The notes under the pieces were generated by a model. It was not told the DNA's origin. It saw only the letters and a list, made by a program, of their open reading frames with translations, and ran no database searches. A DNA stretch of 64,000 nucleotides from Glycomyces amatae (GTDB taxonomy: Bacteria > Actinomycetota > Actinomycetes > Mycobacteriales > Micromonosporaceae): assembly GCF_020991375.1 (NCBI RefSeq), contig NZ_JAJLQZ010000018.1, forward strand, positions 1-64,000. The letters are read 5' to 3'. Of the stretch, positions 58,553 through 64,000 are shown one piece after another. The position numbers and the translations under genes were made by a program. Within the stretch, counting starts at the first letter, position 1, and each line of letters begins with the position of its first letter.

Positions 58553-59083
58553 TTGAGCACTGTCTATCTCATCGTCTGCGGCGCTGGCCCGGCCACGCGA
58601 GCCTACGAGTTCGTCGACCACGCCCGCGTCCGGGGATGGGACTGCCATGTGATCGCCACCGACGCCGGTGCACGTTTCATCGACCGTGAACGACTTGAGA
58701 CCGCCACCAGCCACCCGGTGATCACGTCGCATCGGGAGCCGGGAACACCCCGCCGGGATCGGCCTGCAGCGGACGTAGTAGTGATCGCCCCGGCTACCGC
58801 GAACACCATCGGCAAACTCGCGGCCGGGATCGCCGACACGTATGCCCTCGCTATAGCGTCCGAATGCATCGGCCTCGGCGTGCCCCTCGTCGTCGTCCCG
58901 TTCGCGAACACGGCACTCACCGGGCGGGCACCCTACCACCGCGCGGTCGCATCGCTCGCGGCCGAGGGCGTGCGCGTCCTGGACGTGCCCGAGCACCGGC
59001 CCCGCGAAGGCGCGGCGCATGTCGCCGTGTTTCCCTGGGTGCGGGCGTTCGAGACCGCTGCGGCGATGGCCGCGTCAGCGTAG
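58553..59083 (+). CDS. Flavoprotein (HFCD/phosphopantothenoylcysteine decarboxylase-like)
   Basis: The 176-aa protein has the flavoprotein pattern STVYLIVCGAGPATRAYEFV, VVVIAPATANTIGKLAAGIA (the PxxANT motif of the HFCD family) and VPLVVVPFANTALTGRAPYH. These FMN enzymes decarboxylate C-terminal cysteines or related substrates, including lantibiotic tails (EpiD/MrsD), but the lanthipeptide cluster is 30 kb away. TTG 58553 is used; ATG 58526 is possible. Confidence 0.82.
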   Translation: MSTVYLIVCGAGPATRAYEFVDHARVRGWDCHVIATDAGARFIDRERLETATSHPVITSHREPGTPRRDRPAADVVVIAPATANTIGKLAAGIADTYALAIASECIGLGVPLVVVPFANTALTGRAPYHRAVASLAAEGVRVLDVPEHRPREGAAHVAVFPWVRAFETAAAMAASA

Positions 59084-59176
59084 CGACCGGACCGGTTGGC
59101 ACTTGGCCCTCAGCGACGTCGCCGTTGTCGGAGGTCGGCGGCATGATGGGCGTCAACCGAGCAGGAGGGCAGTGAA

Positions 59177-59893
59177 GTGAACCTTGAGAGCGAACCCGAG
59201 ACGCAGGTCAAGCATGCCGCAATGCCGGCCTACGCGATCGAGGTCGGCGCCGAGGCCTTGACCGGGCCAGGGCGGGACTCGGTAGGCGGCTGGCCGTTCC
59301 TCGCGGAAGGCCAGGCGTGGCCCGAGTGCTTCTGCGGCGAGCGCATGGCGCTGTTCTTCCAACTTGATGTCCCTCAGGGGATGGGTCCGTTCAGCGGCGA
59401 CCACCTCGCGGTCTTTCACTGCCGTGCGCACAACGACGCCGTGTTCCCTCCATTGGTGGAGGGCCAGCTCGCAGGCGAGTACTGGGAGGCGCCCCAGGGC
59501 CCCTACCCGGGTTCGTTCGCGAGGGTGCTGCTCCAGCGCGAAGCAGCGCTGCCGGCACCGGATCCCGATCCGAGGATTCGCGCCCTTCCGCTGAAGCTGG
59601 AGCCGTTCGCGGATGAGCCGGACGCGTACGGGCTTGGCGCGCAGGGTTGCAAAATTGGCGGAGTGCCGTCCTGGGCGCAGGACCCCGAGTGCTACCGGTG
59701 CGCGTGCGGTGCCGAGCTGGTGTACCTGTGCCAGGTGCCGGAGAACTGGGAGTTTGAGGTGTACCCGGGCAGCCCGGAGCAGCCCTACAGCATCGGCGAT
59801 ACCTATAACCTGTTTCTCGGCAACGAGGTCTACCTGCTGGCTTGCCCGGCCCACTGCGACCCGGCCGCGGTCTGGCCGGTGAACCAGCACTGA
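59177..59893 (+). CDS. DUF1963/YwqG-like protein
   Basis: The 238-aa protein has CFCGERMALFFQLDVP, DPECYRCACGAELVYLCQVP and KIGGVPSWAQDPE, the conserved KxGGxPxWxQ-type block of YwqG proteins. Two C-x-C motifs suggest zinc binding. GGAGG lies 8 nt before the GTG start. It is a distant relative of the gene at 4412. Function is unknown. Confidence 0.78.
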   Translation: MNLESEPETQVKHAAMPAYAIEVGAEALTGPGRDSVGGWPFLAEGQAWPECFCGERMALFFQLDVPQGMGPFSGDHLAVFHCRAHNDAVFPPLVEGQLAGEYWEAPQGPYPGSFARVLLQREAALPAPDPDPRIRALPLKLEPFADEPDAYGLGAQGCKIGGVPSWAQDPECYRCACGAELVYLCQVPENWEFEVYPGSPEQPYSIGDTYNLFLGNEVYLLACPAHCDPAAVWPVNQH

Positions 59894-60102
59894 AACTCGA
59901 CGCCGCCGCCTTCAGCATCCACGCCCTGCCCGATACGATTTGCATGACCGAGTCTCACCAGCTACCAGCTACCAGCGCTACAAGGCATCCGGCACCCAAC
60001 CGCTTCCTTGTCGACGCAAGCGTTTGACGCCGCAATCGCCCTGCCGGGTGCAAGTCGCGACCTGCGCGCGCTTGACTCGATCGCGAGTCAGGGGTTCATG
60101 CC

Positions 60103-60513
60103 TTAATCGAAGCAGCTCGTACCCCGTAGATAAGCAGAGAGGCTTCGAACCATCGCGACCTCGCCGATAGCCTCGACGCGGAAGTCACCAGCGGTGACGG
60201 TGAGTTCGACCTTATTGATGCGATCGCCGCCGATCGTGATCCGACCGGTATCGACTGGTCCAAGGAAGCCGGTGATGGCGAGGTGCGAGAGGTTGCCCAG
60301 GCCGATATCGAGCTGGGCTGTGTTGCTCCCACGTGCGACCCACTTTGCCGGAGGGCCCGCAGGGAAGCCGCTCAGGTCGAAGCGGACGCGGACTTCCCAG
60401 CCGTCCGCGTTCACGCCGACATGGTGAATCGTCACCCCTTCGAGACTGGGCGTCTGGCCTTGGAAGACGGCGAGGAGCCCGGCGGTCTCATGGACCAGGT
60501 CAGTCCAGCTCAT
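60103..60513 (-). CDS. Imm50-like immunity protein
   Basis: The 136-aa protein has features of Imm50: SLEGVTIHHVGVNADGWEVR, FDLSGFPAGPPAKW and SNTAQLDIGLGNLSHLAITG, ending with a beta strand. Immunity proteins of this kind neutralise secreted toxins. Its ATG overlaps the Nudix stop (ATGA), and no toxin gene adjoins, so it may be an orphan protecting against neighbours' toxins. Confidence 0.7.
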   Translation of the reverse strand: MSWTDLVHETAGLLAVFQGQTPSLEGVTIHHVGVNADGWEVRVRFDLSGFPAGPPAKWVARGSNTAQLDIGLGNLSHLAITGFLGPVDTGRITIGGDRINKVELTVTAGDFRVEAIGEVAMVRSLSAYLRGTSCFD

Positions 60514-61082
60514 GCGGTGCGCTCCGGCTGCTGCTGTCCAGCGGCTCGCTGCAGCAAGACCGCCTGCAGGCCGACCATGGACGCCGACCCCGTCACCGCT
60601 CCCGAAGCGATCAGCGACGGAATGCCCTTCAGCGGCACCCAGTGCAAGGTCGCAGCCTCGTTGACGTCAACGTCGACGGTGATCTGCTCGGCCCCGTAGG
60701 ACACGAACACGTGCTGCTCGGCGTCAGCGGTCGCCACCCACGGCTGAAACGACGCCAGCAGCTCGAGGCGGACTGGCCGCCAGCCGGTCTCCTCCTCCGC
60801 TTCCCTCGCCGCGCAGTCGATGAGCGTTTCACCCGGTTCGCAGTACCCGCCCGGCAGTTCGAAGATCCACCGGTCGATGACAAACCGGTGCCGATGCAGC
60901 ATGAGCACCGCATCGTCGACCACGAGCGCCGCCATTGCTGCGGCAGGGGAGCGGTGCACCCACTGTTCGAACCGTGTCCCGTCCGGCAGCTCGACCTCGG
61001 CGATCGACAGGACGGCACGGCGCGTGTCGTCGACGACCCGTTCGGAGTGGATGATCCAGGGAGGAGTCTCTGCCTCGTGCAT
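60510..61082 (-). CDS. Nudix hydrolase (ADP-ribose pyrophosphatase-like)
   Basis: The 190-aa protein has a beta-rich N-terminus and the Nudix box GGYCEPGETLIDCAAREAEE then ETG, preceded by WIFELPG, and a downstream QHVFVSYGAEQITVD segment. Length and the N-terminal domain resemble ADP-sugar pyrophosphatases; substrate is unproven. TAGAGT 8 nt before the ATG suggests leaderless transcription. It is cotranslated with the Imm50-like gene, and its decayed sister lies at 55182. Confidence 0.9.
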   Translation of the reverse strand: MHEAETPPWIIHSERVVDDTRRAVLSIAEVELPDGTRFEQWVHRSPAAAMAALVVDDAVLMLHRHRFVIDRWIFELPGGYCEPGETLIDCAAREAEEETGWRPVRLELLASFQPWVATADAEQHVFVSYGAEQITVDVDVNEAATLHWVPLKGIPSLIASGAVTGSASMVGLQAVLLQRAAGQQQPERTA

Positions 61083-61261
61083 GGGTGCACTCTAACGGCC
61101 AGAAAGGGCGCCGGCCTCCCCCAGACGGTGGCCGGCGCCGGGATTTGCTAAAGGACGCAACATCTCCCACTGGAAGCCGTTCGCTGCCGAGACAGGTAAC
61201 GAAGGCCTGCGGGCCGAACGTAGGACGTTGCGAAGCACGAGGTGACTGCGATCATGAACGC

Positions 61262-62308
61262 ATGGCTCTGACGGAAGAACGCTGCGCCGCACCTGGGTGC
61301 GAGAACCTCAGTACTCGACGTGGCGAGCACGTCATTCCGAATGCTCTCGTCCGGGCGTTGACCAAGGCGGTCTGGGCATCAGGCACGTACATCGCAGCGT
61401 CGACCAGCGGCGGAGCCGAAGCCGAAACTGACCAGCCCTTGTACATCAAGCTGCCGTGCTGTGCACACCACAACAGCGTCCTCAGCAAGCATTTCGAAGA
61501 GCGCGGCCAGAAGGCCGCCAAGCAGTTCCTCGGGATCACCTCAACGCACCAGCCCAACGGAACCACTGCCTACGCCGCTGTCCCGCTCGCCTCCGCCCCA
61601 CCTCTGACCTCGGAGGATGCATGTGAGTTCGGGCGCTGGATCGTGAAGACGCTGCTGCTCATGCACCATCCGCAGGCAGTCTGGGAGATGAGCGGGTTCG
61701 AGCGGCTGACGGAGCCGGTGGACTCCCAGCGCGCGCACCTGCCCGAGGCGGTCTACGCCGACCTCTTCGCTGGCAACGTCCCCCGTGGCTGCCATGCCTG
61801 GATTGCCGCCACTGCCGATCAATCGCTCACGGAGCCTGTTGTCGCAGCGCCACGGGTGCCGCTTGTGACTGTTGGCGGCAACGCCGGTGTCCCCAGCACC
61901 TTGGGCCTTGCTGCCCGTCACGCTGTAGACGGGTTCACTCTGGTATTGCAGGTGGTGTGGCAGCCGGATGCTCTCGTGATCCACCCCGATGAAGAAACAG
62001 GAGACGCAGTACGGGTTTGGCCTCGGCCTCGCGCGGGATTGAAACTGGCGGATCTGCGAGTGCTCAGTTTGGAGGACGGGGCGAAGTTCTGGGCAACGTT
62101 CGCTCAAGTGCGGGACTTGACGCGCTTCCCGGTCGGACGAACCGCGGTTGTGGCGAAGGGCCTCTGGTGGGTGTCCTGCGGTGACCAGGCCAATGGGCAC
62201 CGCTTCTACGCGTTGCCGCGGGTGGATAGCCGCACTCGGGTGGATGCGGTCCGTGTGTTCGCGGAGATGGCAGGTCTCCTTGACCCCGATACCAACAGCA
62301 GACAATGA
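61262..62308 (+). CDS. HNH-like zinc-binding protein
   Basis: The 348-aa protein opens ERCAAPGCENLSTRRGEHVI then PNAL, and continues with KLPCCAHHNSVLSKHFEER. The order C-x4-C...E-H-V-I-P...C-C-x-x-H-N matches the HNH endonuclease-like domain of poorly studied actinomycete proteins. The rest, about 250 aa, is unfamiliar and may recognise a target. No ribosome binding site is clear before ATG 61262. A nuclease role is plausible but not established. Confidence 0.7.
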   Translation: MALTEERCAAPGCENLSTRRGEHVIPNALVRALTKAVWASGTYIAASTSGGAEAETDQPLYIKLPCCAHHNSVLSKHFEERGQKAAKQFLGITSTHQPNGTTAYAAVPLASAPPLTSEDACEFGRWIVKTLLLMHHPQAVWEMSGFERLTEPVDSQRAHLPEAVYADLFAGNVPRGCHAWIAATADQSLTEPVVAAPRVPLVTVGGNAGVPSTLGLAARHAVDGFTLVLQVVWQPDALVIHPDEETGDAVRVWPRPRAGLKLADLRVLSLEDGAKFWATFAQVRDLTRFPVGRTAVVAKGLWWVSCGDQANGHRFYALPRVDSRTRVDAVRVFAEMAGLLDPDTNSRQ

Positions 62309-63111
62309 CCTTCCCGAGACTGAACAGTTCGACCTGTCCATGTCATGGCTGCGTCGCGAACGGCTCTGGGTGCAGCTGACCCCGGCGAACCTGGGGACGG
62401 CCACGTTCGGGTCCGGCGTCATCATCAATGATCTATGCGCGCCTACTCGGCGCTGAGGGGGTGCGTGGGGGCGCAGTGATCATTGTGTTCGTGTGGTAGG
62501 GGCACGAGATCGTCAACGGCGACGCTAACCAGAGAAACAAGTAGTGATCTCGTGACTGTATGCGCACATAAACGCCGTGTTTTCTGGTATCAAAAACAAA
62601 CGGGCGCAGCCTGAAACTATTTCATTCCGGCTATGTCACACGCGACTTCGGCGGCGTTTGGTGAGCAGGCGGTCCTGCCGGTACCGCGAGCTTGCCGCCA
62701 CCGCAAAGCTCGACACGATCCGTGGGCGTCTGCCAACGGAGTCCTGAAGGGGCAACGTGGAACTGCAATTGTGGCCTGCGACCGTGTCGGCATCGCGTTC
62801 GGGGCTCTGCGAGGGAAGCCGATCGATTCGCTCGGCTGTTCAAGATCGCGATGCGCCCTGGGACGGATGCGCCGGCAGAGGCATGTGCACCGTACTGATG
62901 ACATCGGTACGCCCTGCCGTTCGCCGCTATGCACCATCGTCGGATCATTCCTGCCGGGGATGCAAGGATTTGACGTATCAGAGGGACTACGGGACCGTAA
63001 CGGCCGGGCGCGTGTTCTAAGATGTGCCGCAGTGATTCTGTTGCCTGCGCCCCGCACTGCTGCTATGACAGCTTCGTGAGCAAGCAACCCCCTTGATGTG
63101 GCGGTGCTTTT
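62309..63111. other. Long stretch without a supported gene
   Basis: About 800 bp. It contains the perfect 9-bp inverted repeat CACGAGATC (62503-62511) and GATCTCGTG (62546-62554) and an AT-rich patch near 62570-62620. Frames longer than 100 codons exist on both strands between 62617 and 63120, but none has a start signal or recognisable motif. It may hold a decayed gene and the promoter of the WD40 gene. Confidence 0.4.
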
Positions 63112-64000
63112 GTGACGCAAAAAATGAAAATGGCGGTCGCTTCAGGTGCGCTCACCGTGTTGTCGGGCACGGTAGCGGCACTTTGTGCAGGAACGGTGCC
63201 TGGCGTGATCGTTGGTATTGTCGTGGCCGGAGTGTGCGCTGGAGTGAGTACTCATCTCAGCTCCAATCTTCATGAGGGCGCTCAAAGGACCCCCACCGCC
63301 TCGCAACCGCCACGTGCTCCTGAACCACCTCGATACGGCGGATCAGCGGTCATCACCGGCTCACGAAGCCGGCAAGTGACGCGGCCAAGGTCGGACTCGC
63401 GCTCCAGCCGTGTGCAGCGGCAATGGGTGGGTTGGGCTGCTGCTGTCCTCGTGCTGGCGATTGCAGTGCCGTTCGGTATCGCCTATGCAATCCAGCAGAG
63501 TACCGCGGTTCCAAGTACTGAATTGGACGGCGACGAACAATATGTTCAATCGGTTGCCTGGAGCGAAACGTGGGGCATCCCCGTAGTGATCTCCGGCGGC
63601 AAGGGCGGGGATGTGGACGTGTGGAGCGCCGACTCCGGCGAGCACATGCGTGCCATGACAACAGGATCCTCCGTGTGGGTGCTCGAAGTCGGCGCAGTCA
63701 ACGATGAGCCGGTCGTGGTGAGCGCCGGCGATGGTGCGGACGCTACCGTGTGGGACTTGGAATCCGGTGACGTTCGCGCCACGCTGTCGGGACATGACGC
63801 CTATATAGAATCGCTCGACGTGGGCATGGTCAACGACACTCCTGCGGCGATAACGGGCAGTGACGACGACACGGCACGTATCTGGGACTTGGAGACCGGT
63901 GACAGCCTCGCGGTGCTCGACGGCCACGACGGCAAAGTGTGCAATGTGGTGTTGGGCGAGGCCAGTACCGGTTCGATAGCGGTGACCGGCAGCCTCGATG
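63112..64000 (+). CDS. Membrane-anchored WD40-repeat protein, 5' part (cut by window edge)
   Basis: The frame from GTG 63112 (ATG 63124 or 63130 also possible) stays open to the end of the window, 296 codons. It has two hydrophobic N-terminal segments (TVAALCAGTVPGVIVGIVVA), a basic linker, a third membrane span (VGWAAAVLVLAIAVPFGIAY) and then WD40-type repeats with GGDVDVWSADSG, ATVWDLESGD and ARIWDLETGD ends. The beta-propeller would lie outside the cytoplasm if the last span is the anchor. WD40 repeats bind proteins; the partner is unknown. Confidence 0.85.
   Translation, partial: MTQKMKMAVASGALTVLSGTVAALCAGTVPGVIVGIVVAGVCAGVSTHLSSNLHEGAQRTPTASQPPRAPEPPRYGGSAVITGSRSRQVTRPRSDSRSSRVQRQWVGWAAAVLVLAIAVPFGIAYAIQQSTAVPSTELDGDEQYVQSVAWSETWGIPVVISGGKGGDVDVWSADSGEHMRAMTTGSSVWVLEVGAVNDEPVVVSAGDGADATVWDLESGDVRATLSGHDAYIESLDVGMVNDTPAAITGSDDDTARIWDLETGDSLAVLDGHDGKVCNVVLGEASTGSIAVTGSLD

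Noticed and set aside
58553-59083. Flavoprotein as an EpiD/MrsD-type decarboxylase of the lanthipeptide
   Set aside because: It is 30 kb from the cluster, and the precursor ends in Cys-Arg rather than Cys, so the link is not supported.
62617-63120. Frames of 105-167 codons on both strands
   Set aside because: No start signals, low-complexity translation and no family resemblance; kept only as an empty stretch.
1-64000. CRISPR arrays, tRNA and rRNA genes, replication origin
   Set aside because: No regularly spaced repeats, no cloverleaf-like segments and no iteron or DnaA-box cluster were recognised by eye; a dedicated scan would be decisive.

Overview
The window is high-GC DNA with GTG and TTG starts, Lsr2-family nucleoid proteins, XRE/DUF5753-DUF397 regulator pairs and an FxLD-type lanthipeptide cluster. 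This points to a filamentous actinomycete (Streptomyces/Glycomyces/pseudonocardiaceous type; the genus cannot be fixed from sequence alone). It reads as an accessory region: short operons, many small genes with 1-8 nt overlaps, several immunity proteins, decayed genes and transposon scraps, and no ribosomal, tRNA or central housekeeping block.

Layout. 1-12 kb: an exonuclease cut by the left edge, IS21-like terminal repeats, a Nudix/RNA ligase/Lsr2 group, more Nudix hydrolases, a DEDDh exonuclease, two genes broken by single-base frameshifts, a RibD-C type reductase and a stand-alone HemC-like gene. 12-19 kb: a degenerate Lsr2-like protein, a metallophosphoesterase that has lost metal ligands, a DddA/SCP1.201-type deaminase toxin operon with an Imm1-like immunity gene beneath a HEAT-repeat gene, another Nudix, and a large serine recombinase. 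19-30.5 kb: a YdcF-like gene, then the lanthipeptide cluster on the minus strand (broken unknown gene, FxlM methyltransferase, a 50-aa FxLD precursor, full-length LanB dehydratase, LanC cyclase, stand-alone thiopeptide-type protein, helical-repeat protein) with a divergent HTH-TPR regulator. 30.5-44 kb: NADAR protein, an IS fragment, a second deaminase-toxin cassette with a tandem Imm1-like protein, a possible PD-(D/E)XK nuclease, a transglutaminase-like protein, a 5-formyl-THF cyclo-ligase coupled to two DUF397 genes, an HTH-DUF397 pair, and a run of four tiny genes chained by GTGA overlaps and followed by a DUF5753-type regulator. 44-64 kb: an NAD-dependent DNA ligase, HAD phosphatase, three membrane proteins, a second divergent small-gene/XRE locus with a SLOG-like protein, a decayed Nudix gene, a sugar-epimerase-like gene, a membrane pseudo-protease lacking all three catalytic residues, a flavoprotein, an Imm50-like/Nudix pair, an HNH-like protein, and a membrane-anchored WD40 protein running off the right edge.

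How the genes work together. The best-supported pathway is the lanthipeptide cluster: LanB glutamylates and dehydrates Ser/Thr of the FxLD precursor, LanC forms thioether rings, the FxlM homologue (PCMT family) methylates, and the extra thiopeptide-type domain has a maturation role not yet clear. No dedicated transporter or leader peptidase is visible. The two deaminase cassettes look like interbacterial toxin-immunity modules. Seven Nudix genes (one decayed), RNA ligase, NADAR, HemC, RibD-C, cyclo-ligase and HAD genes give the region a nucleotide/cofactor-processing flavour, but shared pathway membership is inference only.
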